A stretch of 64,000 bases of DNA. Source: Lingula anatina (lineage: Eukaryota; Brachiopoda; Lingulata; Lingulida; Lingulidae). The notes below the pieces were generated by a model that ran no database searches, was not told where the DNA came from, and was given only the letters and a program-made list of their open reading frames with translations. Of the stretch, positions 50,923 to 61,949 are shown one piece after another. The DNA is taken from assembly GCF_001039355.2 (NCBI RefSeq), contig NW_019775655.1, positions 98,208 to 162,207 on the forward strand, given 5' to 3'. A program made the translations under genes and the position numbers. Positions within the stretch are counted from its first letter, which is position 1. Each line of letters begins with the position of its first letter.

Positions 50923-53900
50923 CTGGAATGCCATCCATCTTCAATAAGTTTCAGTGAAACATCCAAAGTATAAAACAACGGTTTTGGCATTATCTTTTAT
51001 TTCACATATATTGTTTTTTTTTTCTTTTAATATTTTAAGATTATATACTTTTATTTGTATGGAAATGCATACGTATTATCATGTTGTAAATCAAGAAATC
51101 AAAGCGTTGCGTCAAAGTATTGTCGTAACTTACTTAGGTTCACAGTAATAGAAGTTCACTGAAGCCTTGATACAGTGGCAGGTTTTCTCACAACCGATTC
51201 CCCAAGTTTCCATATTTTTGTATAAGGTGTTGTTCACCAAGCAGTAGTCTAGAAGAAAAAGGGAGGAATAGAAAATATCTTAATCTTTGTAGAGGTGTTT
51301 GTTGCACTATTCTTCAGTCACGAGGCATTAAGGTGAATGATTTAAATCATGCGTAAGTGTTACTAAAATGGCTGCTACAGACAGCACTATCATGTCGTCT
51401 TACGTTCGTACATCGCAATGATAAATAGCTTAGATTGACATGAACTTCATAAGTTTCGAAAATATACCCAGTAGCCATGCGGTTTTCTTACACTCACCAT
51501 TGGGCCGAATACACTCATAGCCCCCGTTAGAGAGTTGACACATAATTGGTTGTCCTGGTTCTTTTTCTGGGCAAGGGTTCGGATGGCAAGGATCTTGAAA
51601 ACATTAGAAATACACGTAATGCTAAATGTCTTATTAATTATATATATTAGCTAATATATGCCAATGAGAGAATGAGAAAATGATTAAATGTAGTACTGGG
51701 AATTACGTTGAAGCGGAGATCACAACGTTCCCAACCTATCGCAATGTCTTCGGATCAACTGATGATCCAGCTAGCTTAAAATTTTAATTGATACAAAAAT
51801 AGGCAAATTATAACCCCCAATCCATTTTATACAGTTCATTTTCTGCAACTTGAAGAAGATGCACATACACTCCTTTAGCCAATGCATATATTCTCACCTT
51901 TTTTCGCCTTTGTAACCGTCGTGGTGGGCAGAGTCGTGGTGGTACTGGTACTGGTAGGTGTTAATACTCCACACGTGTCTCCACTGTAACCAGCAGGACA
52001 AATACACGTGTATCCGTCCACCTTATCCACACAAGTACCATAATTTAAGCATGGGTTAGAGGAACATTCATCAATGTCTATCAGGCAGGTTGGCCCCGCA
52101 TATCCATCTGGACAAAGACAAGTAAAACTGTCGATTCCGTCGAGACATAGTCCTTTGCTGCAGGGGTTAGACGCACATTCATCGACGTTTGTCTGGCAGT
52201 TAGTCCCTGTATAACCAACTGGACAGTTACAGGTGTATCCGTTTACACCATCCAAGCAGGTACCCCCGCTACCACAGGGATTAGATGAACATTCATCAAC
52301 GTTTGTCTGGCAGTTAGTCCCTGTATAACCAACTGGACAGTTACAGGTGTATCCATTTACACCATCCAAGCAGGTACCCCCGCTACCACAGGGATTAGAT
52401 GAACATTCATCAACGTTTGTCTGGCAGTTAGTCCCTGTATAACCAACTGGACAGTTACAGGTGTATCCGTTTATACCATCCAAGCAGGTACTCCCGCTAC
52501 CACAGGGATTAGAAGAACATTCATCGACATTGGATTCACAATGCAAACCAATATATCCCGTTAAACAATTGCATTTGTATCTGTTAATATCGTCGGTGCA
52601 AGTTGCGCCGTTCTTACAAGGGTTGGAGGCACATTCGTTTATGTTGATTTGGCACGTGGGACCAGCAAAACCAGAGCCACATATACAAGTGAAACTGTTT
52701 ATACCATCGAAACAAAGACCATTCTTACACGGATTAGAGGCACACTCATAGATATCAGTCTCACAGTTTGTTCCAGTAGATCCGGATGGGCATGTGCAGA
52801 TGTATCCATTGATTGCATCTTTGCAACTACCGCCATTTTGGCAAGGGTTTGATTTGCACTCATAGACGTTAGTTTCACAGATATAGCCTGAAAATCCTGC
52901 GAGACACGAGCATGTATACTCATTCACACCATCGATACACGTTGCACCATTCTTACAAGGGTTGGACACGCATTCGTTTATATCGATTTTACACAAAGAA
53001 CCAGTATACCCATCCGGACATACACAGTTATACCTGTTAACGCCATCTACACATGTTGCTCCGTTCTGACAGGGGTCGGATGCACATTCGTTGATATTGG
53101 TTTCACATGTAGGGTCGGCAAATCCAGGTTTGCACGAGCATGTGAATCCATTCACACCTTCAATACATGTTGCACCATTCTTGCAAGGGTTAGATGCACA
53201 TTCGTTGATATTGGTTTCGCATGTACGGTTGGTAAAACCAGGTTTGCATGAGCATGTGAATCCATTCACACCATCTATACACATTCCACCATTCTTGCAA
53301 GGGTTAGATGCACATTCGTTGATATTGGTTTCGCATGTACGGTTGGTAAAACCAGGTTTGCATGAGCATGTGAATCCATTCACACCATCAATACATGTTG
53401 CACCAGTCTTGCAAGGGTTAGACGCACATTCGTCAACATTGGTTTGGCATGTACGACCGGCGAATCCAGGTTTGCATGCACATGTAAATCTATTCACGCC
53501 ATCAATACACGTGGCCTTATTCTTGCACGGTTGAGATGCGCATTCGTTAATGTTGGTTTCACAGTTGGAACCGGTAAAGCCAAATGCACATGAACATGAA
53601 TATTCATTAATATCGTCAATGCATGTGGCGTTATTCTTGCACGGCTGAGACGCGCATTCGTTAATGTTGGTTTCGCAGTTAGAACCGGTAAAGCCAAGTG
53701 CACATGAGCAAGAATAGCTGTTAATATCATCGTTGCATGTGGCGTTATTCTTACATGGTTGAGATTGACATTCGTCTATATTGGCGTCACAAGTTTCACC
53801 CGTAAACCCTGGGCGACAATGGCATTTATAACTGCCCAACAAGCTCTCGCACGTCCCTTGCTGTTGGTGGCATGGGTTGCTGGCGCATTCGTTTATTTTA

Positions 53901-54782
53901 ACCTCACAATCCACGCCAGTAAACCCAGCATTACAATGGCACGTGTAACTATTGATGCCATCTTGGCACCATCCTTGTCCGCTGCAGGGGTGTAAATCGC
54001 AATCGTTGACGTTGCGTTCACAGTTCTTTCCAGTAAATCCTTTGTCACAGGAGCAAGTGTAGTAATTCACCCCATCAATGCACCTCCCCCGCCCACTGCA
54101 CTTTAACCTATCTGACCGGCAATCGTCTATGTTTGTTTCACAATTTCTTCCCGTAAAACCACTGTCACATTTACATATGTAACCATTAAAGTTGTGCGTG
54201 TCATAACACTTCCCTCGTCCACTGCATATACCAGGTCTGGCGCAATAACTGGTGCTGGTTTCACAGAAGGAGCCGACAAATCCAGGTGGACAATGGCAGT
54301 GGTCCACGTGGTATGTTCCACTGTTTCGACAAGGGTTCTTGAACCCCGACTCTGATGAATAAAATCAACATTTTATGTCTCATTGGGACATTTCGTTATT
54401 TGTGTTAGAGGTGTTATTTCATGTAGTGATAAACATGTGCACCGGAATAACCTCATTACACATGCGTGTTTAAATAACCGTCATATCAGGAGCTGGAAAC
54501 GAAGGAATTCATGGCATATCATTTATTTTATTTTATCCTTTTTTTAATCTCATTAAGTTCTATTCTCATATCCTATATTATTTATCAATATTTTAATTTG
54601 TAAATTTGTAAATTTTATTCTCACTCCATTTTATGTATAACTTCAACCTTTTGGTTGCCATGTCTTAATAAACTTACTTACTTACTATATTGCGCACGCG
54701 CGCACACACACACACACACACCCAGGCACGCACGCACATGCAGACTCTTTCACTCTTTCTCTCCCTCCCGCTCTCTCTCTCT

Positions 54783-54820
<38 letters not shown>

Positions 54821-56645
54821 AAAACTGATTAATTTACAAGTTATGTACACCTACCTGTATTTACCTGGCATATGTAGGGCAGTGCGTAATGACACGACAG
54901 TGACCGTATGGTAGCTGTGCCATACTCACTGAGGCCAAGACTGCTGCAACAACCACCTATCATACAGTTGTAAGTAAACTCATTGTATAGTACAAAACAT
55001 ATACATAACAGCAGTGCAATAATGGATATCATTTTCATGCACATTGACTTAACAGATTTTGTGGGAAAATTACTCAAAATGAAGCATACTTAGTCTCAAA
55101 TACCTTTTTACAAGTGATTAAACACCTTAAAAACACACACGAGAGAGAGAGAGAGAGATAACCTGCTCTTTTGTAGCGTCCATATGGTATCCTGGAATAT
55201 GAAATAATGCATATTATTGTAAGACGTAGATAATGCATTTTTCTATTTAGAAATATGTAATTGTTTTGGCTGCTCGCTCTAAGTTCTCAAATTTACCTTA
55301 ATGACTAGAGCTTCCATTATAGGCCGTATCAAATACGAGAAAGTCCCATGTGATACAGGACCGATCCGGTTCCTATTGACTTGTATAGGTACGCCCCATC
55401 CCAGATTTTGACCCGTTTACTGTATGTCACGCAAAACCTAACCTGTATGAATCTAATGATGGGTGAAGTGTGTAACACGGGTTCACAATTTTCGCAAGAC
55501 TCAAGTTATTTACAGCTGATGTAACGAAACTGAGGGTCCGTGTAACAGAAAGTCCGCCCTCCATTTAGCTATAGAAACCTATAAAAGCCTGACCAAAATC
55601 TAGGGTGAGGCTCTCCTGTACAAATAAATGGGAAGCGGACTCTAGAATGGGTGACTCTGTCACGTTACACCGTATACCAGAGGGCCTTCAGTCTGTTTTA
55701 GTGAAAATCTGTCAAATGATAACAAGTTTTAGCTAATTGAAGAATTGATCTCTTTGTAACAAATAATGTGTACCAGATGACACATCATTCTTTAGGAGCA
55801 GCATCTGGTGTAAAACAAACTCCTTTAATTGTTACAAGAATTATGTCTTCAACCTTTAAAATGTCATACCTTGAGGGGTTTTGGTAGGTTGAATGATATA
55901 CCCCATATGTATTAGAGGGATATCCGCTGCTGATGCATCCCTTTATCCAGGCATACCGGATACCGTGTCTTCCCAGAGCACTGTTCAGGGCTCTCTGCTC
56001 TTGGTACATGTTAGGTCCAATATAGGCAAGATTCCCACCTAGTTTGTTTCTGCAATACCATTGTGCCGAAGTCCAGGAACTTGCATCTTTACATATTTGG
56101 TATTTTTTAGATGAGCTGAACATCAACTCGGAGCAACCTTAACAGTAAAGGAGTGTAATTTTTAGAAATGTCGTATAAAAAAATAACGTCACAAAAAAGG
56201 TCGATTCATTTTATGTATGTTCTAGGTACGACTGTCAAATATTGTAGAATGGTCTTAAGATAAAATGTTATGGGAGTTATTAACGTTTTAGTTTCATAAT
56301 CCTGTCGTCATATTTGTTTTAATTACATAAAAGACTCTTTGTTGCACCTGAGGTAATTTAGATTGAGAAAATGTTTGAAATGACACAGCATTGTGCAGTT
56401 TAAAGACATGAGTCTATCGTAATAGAAACAACATTACGCGATAATGCTTAAATACTGTTAGCAATCACAGCTTACACTGCCTTTAAAGGCGTTACCATGA
56501 AATAAGTGTGGTTACCTTTCGGCCCACCATAATATACCCCGGGGCATCCGCTGCTACATGGGGGGTATGTGCCCGTGCCTTGTGGGATGTAATACCCTAG
56601 GACAAACCATACTAGTAGCCAAACGTGCAGTAGTCCAAGACCCAT
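50808..56645 (-). CDS. Secreted C-type lectin / EGF(21) / VWC-like protein, eight exons
   Basis: Exons are 56645-56516, 56137-55870, 55191-55163, 54956-54855, 54351-51898, 51593-51498, 51248-51134 and 50922-50808. All joins are GT/AG with matching phases (1, 2, 1, 1, 1, 1, 2), and the total is 3309 nt, or 1102 residues plus stop. Order: signal peptide (about 1-20), short Cys-rich start, C-type lectin-like domain (about 44-174), EGF repeats (about 178-970), Thr-rich linker (about 971-990), a four-Cys segment (995-1026) and a VWC-like module (1027-1102). No transmembrane segment follows, so the protein is probably extracellular and acts in adhesion, matrix or recognition. The start ATG has A at -3 and G at +4, and a TATA box lies 78 nt upstream. 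I do not know a named orthologue; fibropellin and Notch share only the EGF part. Confidence 0.9.
51134..51248 (-). CDS. Exon 7: first half of the VWC-like module
   Basis: Opens after TTCTTCTAG and reads YCLVNNTLYKNMETW, then CEKTCHC and NFYYCEP up to the strong donor CTAA-GTAAGT. Read through, it would meet TAA at once, so splicing to exon 8 is needed to complete the ten-cysteine pattern. Confidence 0.85.
51498..51593 (-). CDS. Exon 6: short four-cysteine segment
   Basis: Reads DPCHPNPCPEK and later MCQLSNGGYECIRPN between a TTTCAAG acceptor and an AATG-GTGAGT donor. It may be a reduced EGF-like fold. Confidence 0.82.
51898..54351 (-). CDS. Exon 5: giant exon with 21 EGF repeats and the Thr-rich linker
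   Basis: A single 2454-nt exon opens in phase 1 after TTCATCAG and ends at AAAAAG-GTGAGA. It holds one degenerate and twenty complete EGF repeats of about 38 residues. Most begin N-[IV]-[ND]-E-C and contain C-x-D-x4-[FY]-x-C-x-C, the calcium-binding and Asn/Asp-hydroxylation consensus of Notch-type EGF. The first repeat lacks cysteines 1 and 3, which normally pair with each other. Repeats 17-19 are almost identical at DNA level. The tail is STSTTTTLPTTTVTKAKK, likely O-glycosylated. Confidence 0.95.
52205..52546 (-). repeat. Recently homogenised EGF units 17-19
   Basis: Three consecutive 114-bp units encode SSNPCGSG[SG]TCLDG[IV]NGYTC and then NCPVGYTGTNC. Two of the three are identical in protein and differ by very few bases. 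This points to recent unequal crossing-over, gene conversion or an assembly effect. Confidence 0.85.
54690..54818. repeat. CA and CT microsatellites in the intron before exon 5
   Basis: CA-rich runs at 54700-54721 and about 54786-54818 flank a CT-rich part. Confidence 0.92.
54855..54956 (-). CDS. Exon 4: end of the C-type lectin-like domain
   Basis: Reads GCCSSLGLSEYGTATIRSLS then CHYALPYICQVNT between the acceptor ATGATAG and the donor ACAG-GTAGGT. C-x5-PYIC is the usual end of a C-type lectin domain. The preceding WND calcium motif is absent. Confidence 0.87.
55163..55191 (-). CDS. Exon 3: 29-nt micro-exon of the lectin domain
   Basis: Only 29 nt (IPYGRYKRA) between ATATTCCAG and GCAG-GTTATC. 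Its phases (2 in, 1 out) match both neighbours exactly, which is the main support for it. A GA repeat lies just downstream. Confidence 0.78.
55192..55869 (-). other. Intron 2 of the lectin-EGF-VWC gene
   Basis: No embedded gene or repeat recognised. Confidence 0.7.
55870..56137 (-). CDS. Exon 2: main part of the C-type lectin-like domain
   Basis: Reads GCSELMFSSSKKYQICKD, then WTSAQWYCRNKLGGNLAYI and ALGRHGIRYAWIKGC, between the acceptor TTAAG and the donor CAAG-GTATGA. W-x5-W-x-C-x-x-x-G-G-x-L-A is the lectin-fold core. No EPN or QPD sugar-selectivity motif is seen, so classical calcium-dependent sugar binding is doubtful. Confidence 0.88.
56516..56645 (-). CDS. Exon 1: signal peptide
   Basis: Starts ATG GGT and reads MGLGLLHVWLLVWFVLGYY, then CSSGCPGVYYGGPK, up to the donor AAAG-GTAACC. 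The hydrophobic core and the following small residues fit a cleaved signal peptide. The only in-frame ATG is at 56645, because the earlier candidate codon is TTG. Confidence 0.87.
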
Positions 56646-56722
56646 TTCGACGTGCAGGTTGTCAAGCAAGCCCGTCTAAAATATGTACTCGTATCTAAAT
56701 GTGCCGACGTAGTGACTCGGCT

Positions 56723-56729
56723 TTTTATA
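56723..56729 (-). promoter_or_regulatory. TATA box of the lectin-EGF-VWC gene
   Basis: TATAAAA on the minus strand, 78 nt upstream of the start ATG. It predicts transcription start near 56695-56700 and a 5' leader of about 50 nt. Confidence 0.7.
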
Positions 56730-57339
56730 CTGCAGCCATGACGCCTCAAAGCAAGATTGCGAGAAGGATCTTTCAACCTGCACGTCCTCCCTCTCTCTTC
56801 CCCACCGCCATACTCCCCTCTCACTCTCTGAACATGTGCCAAACTTGGTGCATTTATCTGCATACATGCGTCATTGCGTATTTGTAAACGTACGTCTGTG
56901 CTATTGTGCCTTTGAGAAGTCCATCGCAATAAAAAAATCTGGAGAAAGCAATATATTAGTCTTAAATTACGTAAAAACCAACGTGGAATTGAGAAGGTGT
57001 CACCTATTCTTATCAGGACTTTACACATAACAAACAAGATAAGTACATGTACTTTGGTATAGGGTTCTAGTGCCCTGTACGATACAGAACAAAAATGATT
57101 TGTTTGAATACAGTTATATAATACTTTATATATGTTTATAGCATTGCACTATGTCAATACGATTTCCAAATTTGTGATCCAAACCAATTGTTTCGAGTTT
57201 TGTCATTTTTCTAAAACGTGAACACACAAAGAAACGCACGCGCATTCCACAACCACGCACGTGAGCACACACACAAAGACGCACTTTCATTGAGCCAAGT
57301 TTTTGCCGTATATTTTTACTGACATTTGTATTTGGTATA

Positions 57340-57570
57340 TAGGAATATGATCCACTGCCAAACAGGGGTATGTTCCGTGCTTAGTGCGATGCACTTCCCT
57401 CAGACACAGCTATATGCTTGAAGACAAGCCTTCTCCCAAAACCCATTTTGACAAGCTGGCTAACGTGGGAACCTGTTTAATATATCTACTGGTATCAAAA
57501 ATATATCTACTCGTGTCAAAAAATACATACTACCTGATTCGGCGTGTTTATACTGCAGAGATAGCGCACC
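57340..57570 (-). pseudogene. Decayed duplicate of promoter and exon 1 of the lectin-EGF-VWC gene
   Basis: On the minus strand a TATAAAC box (57547-57553) lies 107 nt upstream of ATG GGT TTT GGG (ATG at 57446), echoing the real gene's TATA box and ATG GGT CTT GGA. The leader words between them and the later GGAACATACCCCTGTTTGGC also resemble the real exon. The frame stops early, after about 27 codons (first residues MGFGRRLVFKH), so it cannot make the signal peptide. Confidence 0.55.
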
Positions 57571-58255
57571 AGAGCATGATTAAACGAACAGAACTGTCAG
57601 CTTGCCTGTACATGTTACCCTAAGGTCTAGATTTCGGTATTGTCAGCTCGATCTTGATTTCATATATAACCCACATCAGCAATGCCGACTCTATCCACCA
57701 GAGGCATACTGGGGGCGTGTTCGGCAAAATTTTGCCTGGGGCGCTTCCATATTTAGAAGTCACATGTCTCTACGTCACAGTCTGTCCCGCTTGGAGCTGC
57801 CTTTCCCGCCTTGGGCTGACGTCATCTCGTGCAGACGGGACAAAGAACAAAGAAGCAGAGTGGTTGACGCGGAGTTTGAAGTTTGAACTAAGAATACCTT
57901 GCAATCGAAAATCAGTGCCACAACACAAGCACCTTTCTGCTTATAAAACTGATTTTTGGTGCAGCCATTGCGCAGTCCTTTTAGTGGTATCGGACATATA
58001 GTGTAGCTGTCAAACTTGGCACACGGCAAGCACGTGTATTGTGTTTATATCTTCAGGAGCAAATGTTTTTTGATAAGCAATGAAATACAAACATATAGAA
58101 TGTCTTTTTCTTTTAAAAAACATAGTATTTATTTTTCAATTAACATCTTAAATACAGAAAACAAAAATTAAATAAAGCAAAATTAAATCTGTTTAGGTTT
58201 CATATATTGGACTGATGACATTCAACTGCAGATTCACTGCAGAGCAGTTCCTTTG
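57571..58255. other. Non-coding stretch with a CpG-richer patch
   Basis: 57700-57880 is GC-richer than its surroundings and includes TGACGTCA, a CRE-like palindrome. It may be a promoter, but no gene start is evident on either strand. Confidence 0.35.
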
Positions 58256-58472
58256 ACTGGGTTCCCACAGATTTAGATCGATCCATCTGGATCGACCTAA
58301 CTCCCTGGGGGTTCACGCTAAATTGTTGTCAGCCGAGCTCACACGAAGTTAATTACCCCCTTACAGCTTTTAGTAGGCGGGACAGACATTTTAGCCGGCT
58401 AATCTGACAGCAATCTAGTGAGACTCCCCACGGGGATAGATCGATCTAAAATCTATGGGAATGCAGTCTTTG
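58256..58472. mobile_element. Foldback MITE, about 215 bp
   Basis: The ends GGGTTCCCACAGATTTAGATC and the inverse GATCTAAAATCTATGGGAATG pair. A second inner pair, TCACGCTAAATTGTTGTCAG and CTGACAGCAATCTAGTGAG, makes the whole unit foldable. There is no reading frame. Confidence 0.78.
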
Positions 58473-59330
58473 ATTGAAAGATACTCAAACCTGCCCCAAT
58501 TCTTCAGGGGCACTGTAAAGCCAACACATGAAAAGGTAGAGTGACCAAGCTAGCTTTCCAGTGCCCTGACACTCAGGGTACTTAGCCCAGGCTTAGGACC
58601 ACCGTGCACAAATATGCGGTTGAATTGGTTTGCGTGCATTTGGGGCGTTTTTACTTTCTCAGAATGTTCAGCGGCATACTCCTTGATCACCAAAGCCACC
58701 ACCAATAGCTTTAAATAAATAAATCTTGTTAAAAATTGCAACCACTCTTAAAGCACTGTAAAAGGTAACATTTTAAAATGAAGAAAAAATTAATTCGTCA
58801 TAACAAATTTTTTAATGTTATGTAGACTTTCTTTTTGTAATAATGGGTTTTTGAGTCACATTGAAAAATGAAAATCGTACCTTGTATACTTTTAGAGCGT
58901 AATTGTATTTATGTTGTTGCTCCTAATTTGCGAAAGGCGTCATCATAAATAGGGCCTACGCCAAGCATTAGCATCAGGTAGCTTACTTTATTCTCTAATA
59001 GTTGACGCGTATTTAAGTAATTTTACAGAATCATTTGAAATTTTTTGTTAGAAAATCGCTGAAAAAACAAAAAAGGCATCAGTCCATTGGTAAAGGGTAA
59101 TCGGCGATTTCTGCGAGGGCGTGTGGATCACTTCAAATTTCATTGGCTGGACCTTGATAGCGAAATCATCATTATGGTTGGAGGGAAGGAGCCGGAAGTC
59201 TATAAACTCATTGTTCCAAATTTTTTGTTTCAGTTTGGGTGGAATTAAAGCTCATAAAGGAATGCCATCGGTTAAATCTACAGGTAGAGCTGAAGTGACA
59301 TGACTCTCACCTGTGAAAACATTGTCGATC
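58473..59330. other. Non-coding stretch
   Basis: Nothing recognisable. Confidence 0.4.
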
Positions 59331-59374
59331 AGACTGCTGATACTGGGTAACCAGATAGCAAGCATACGTAGGGC

Positions 59375-59460
59375 CAGCGTAGGGGGATGGTTAGTTTGTT
59401 GGCACATAGTTGGCGTTGGTAGTAATACGTTGGCCCAACGTTGGCCCAACCACATCATAA
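59375..59460. repeat. GTTGGCCCAAC-rich repeat, first patch
   Basis: Overlapping words GTTGGCCCAACGTTGGCCCAA and TAGTTGGCGTTGG form a degenerate tandem. A second, longer patch lies at 61950-62120. Confidence 0.7.
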
Positions 59461-60055
59461 TATGCACTACATAACTGCAAAATGTACAGTAGTTATGCCA
59501 ATGTATGCAATAAACAACTCAATTGACATGAATGTTTCTGTTATAATAAAAATGTTTTTGTTCACAACTGAGAATCACATGAGCTTATCTATTGATCAGT
59601 TACATATAGTTTATAGGATTAAAAGAAAAAAAAAATATATATATATATTTTTTTTATTAACGTATTAATAGTTTGTCAAATTCCTTGGGTTAAAAACCAG
59701 TTTTCTGCTTTTATTTATCTTCCAAGCTATAAACTCTCATATATACATGTAGTACATAAACTTCACCTATAAAAAATAATTGAGTGAAGAGATTTATATT
59801 TTTAAATAATGCTGTGAAACATTACTTTATTGTTATTATTATTATTATTGTTATTGAAATCAGACAAATGATTGAAATATTATTATAATGTACAATTGCA
59901 TAATATATAAATTTTAAACTTTATAGTTGGCATCAATTGCAGCTGGACTTGTGATTAAAGTAAACTGGTAACTTTCACTAGACCAGATTCATTACAACCC
60001 AGGTATTTATCTTAACTGTCAGTTTGATATAAACACTTTTCCTACAGCCTGCTCA
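59461..60055. other. AT-rich non-coding stretch
   Basis: An A-rich to AT run at 59623-59656 and a TTA run near 59830. No gene is recognised. Confidence 0.4.
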
Positions 60056-60089
60056 ATGACAATCAGGTAAAATAACTATACATAGCACA

Positions 60090-60232
60090 GTCAGTTCCGT
60101 TGAGCCATTTCAAAAATCTAAGCCAGAAGGTCAGAAATGTTCTAAGAAAGAGGCAAGAAGGCTGAAAGCATTGATTTCTGGATATAAAAAGAAGACATCT
60201 TTTTGGAAATTAGTAAGAAAATCAAGAGAGCA
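60090..60232 (+). CDS. Orphan exon candidate, basic protein segment
   Basis: After a possible acceptor AGCACAG the frame reads VEPFQKSKPEGQKCSKKE then ARRLKALISGYKKKTSFW and KLVRKSREH. It then continues into hydrophobic, non-coding-like sequence. A donor is not clear. Strongly basic composition over about 45 codons stands out from the surroundings. No domain recognised. Confidence 0.3.
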
Positions 60233-61048
60233 TGTACTGATACATGTCTTTTTAATTTGGTATTTTCCCATAATTTACTGATGCACCAGGATCCATAAAG
60301 CCTAGAAAAGTGTTCAAATTTAGTCCACCACTTTGAGCTCTAGTTTATATGTGACTTTGAAAAGTACTTGAAATTGCTATTAAGCTTGAAAAAGGTTTGC
60401 ATTTCACCATTTTGTCTTTATAAAAATATTATTTTAAACTTTGTAGTTTATTGACATGAATATAGACAATAATTCACAGTTGGGGGTAATACCTTTTCAT
60501 ACATCATTACTTGTACTTTTATTTTCAACTTTTCATCATCAATGTGTTAAAAAGACAAAGTTTAAATGAAATGAGTCCTGTGTCCTTTAGCATGTACACT
60601 TTAAAATAACTGTATAAATGTATAACTTGCCCTCATTAGTTAAAAATCCTTGAAAATTACTTAAATCAGAGCCTTAATTAAAAGTCCTTGCAAGCCAATT
60701 GTTGCTGGTATGTTTAAAAGCATTAAATAATGTGGAATTTAGTTTAACATTACAGTTGTCTGGAATTTTGAACCCTTTAAAACTGAATTCATGGTCAAGT
60801 GCACATGTAAGAACTAATTTAAATAAATCACTATAAATTACTACATACAAGACATACAATTTTAAAGTTAAGATATTGGCTTTTGCCTAGCTTAGAAAAG
60901 GTGGGGAGATTATTTTATACTACACAACTACTAGTTTGTATATGAACACAGTGATGGGGGAAGAGGTACAGTCAGGCACTTAAAAGGTTATGTACCATAC
61001 CAATTCTAGCATTATATTTCAAGTGATTTTAATATTTAAATTTGTAGG

Positions 61049-61298
61049 TGAAGCACACTCTTCTGTGACTGTTCAGACAAATATGTTGAGGATACATCCA
61101 AGTAATTGTGCTTTGCCAAAGATCACACAGGTGCAGGTACAGGAAACAGAGAAAAAATACAAAGATTGCATTCATATGACCACTGATTTGATTTTTAAAG
61201 AGACGATGTCTGAGATTTTGCCTGAAGAAAGAGACTGTGATTTTATAGACTTAACATATCTAACTAGTGAAAGTTCCTCTGAAAAGCACCTTACCTGA
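61049..61298 (+). CDS. Orphan terminal exon candidate
   Basis: After the acceptor AAATTTGTAG the frame stays open for about 83 codons to TGA. It reads GEAHSSVTVQTNMLRIHPSN, then EKKYKDCIHMTTDLIF and ERDCDFIDLTYLTSESSSEK. The acidic, Ser-rich end DFIDLTYLTSE resembles a SUMO-interacting or short interaction motif, but that is only a resemblance. It could be the last exon of a plus-strand gene whose earlier exon is near 60.1 kb. Confidence 0.4.
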
Positions 61299-61299
61299 T

Positions 61300-61920
61300 G
61301 TTAACAAGGGTTTCTGGTTTAAAATTTAATTTAATGAAAATATTTTTAAAAATTGAAATTGGGCAAAAAAGACGATACTAGTAGAAAAATGCCTTGACTC
61401 CAGGAATAAGGTGAAAAGTCATAGGACTGTTAATAATTTTTCTTGACGTGAATCATGTAATAATTGATATAAGACACTTATGATTGTTTAAATTTAATAT
61501 TATTATAACTTTATAAAAGGTTTCTTTGAGATGTCTTTTTGTATTATTTTTCAATTAATTCACATCACATTATTTAGTTGGTTTAAGGTATTTGTTCTAT
61601 GTAATGTTATGAATTAATTAAACTTCAGAGGACTTGATCTGCCTGTGATCATCTTGTCAAATAATAATTGTGGTTGAAACAAAAAGATTAGTGATATATT
61701 TTTGAAGGATTCATCCCTTAGTCAGCTTGCTAATTTTTCAGTCATATCTTGTAGTTTGCAGATTTCAGATGCTCAAGATATTTCATCAGGACATTGATCT
61801 GCCTGTGCATCAGACGTGTTTTTTACAGTGCCCTACTACCTATGTGATTCCAAACAAAATTATTTTGTCTTAGCTCTTTAGCTCAATGTTGGGTCACTGT
61901 AAATCACTACGCCCCTGGTT
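61300..61920. other. AT-rich non-coding stretch
   Basis: Probably 3' flank of the candidate exon. Nothing else seen. Confidence 0.4.
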
Positions 61921-61949
61921 TTAGGTAAGGTCGTAACTTGTTGTGCAAA

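Noticed and set aside
52461-53995. Plus-strand open frames opposite the EGF exon
   Set aside because: They mirror the 114-bp EGF periodicity on the other strand and are antisense shadows of the coding exon.
50808-56645. Assignment as Notch, fibropellin or Crumbs
   Set aside because: The EGF repeats alone would suggest these, but no LNR, transmembrane, laminin-G or avidin-like domain follows, and the lectin and VWC ends do not fit.
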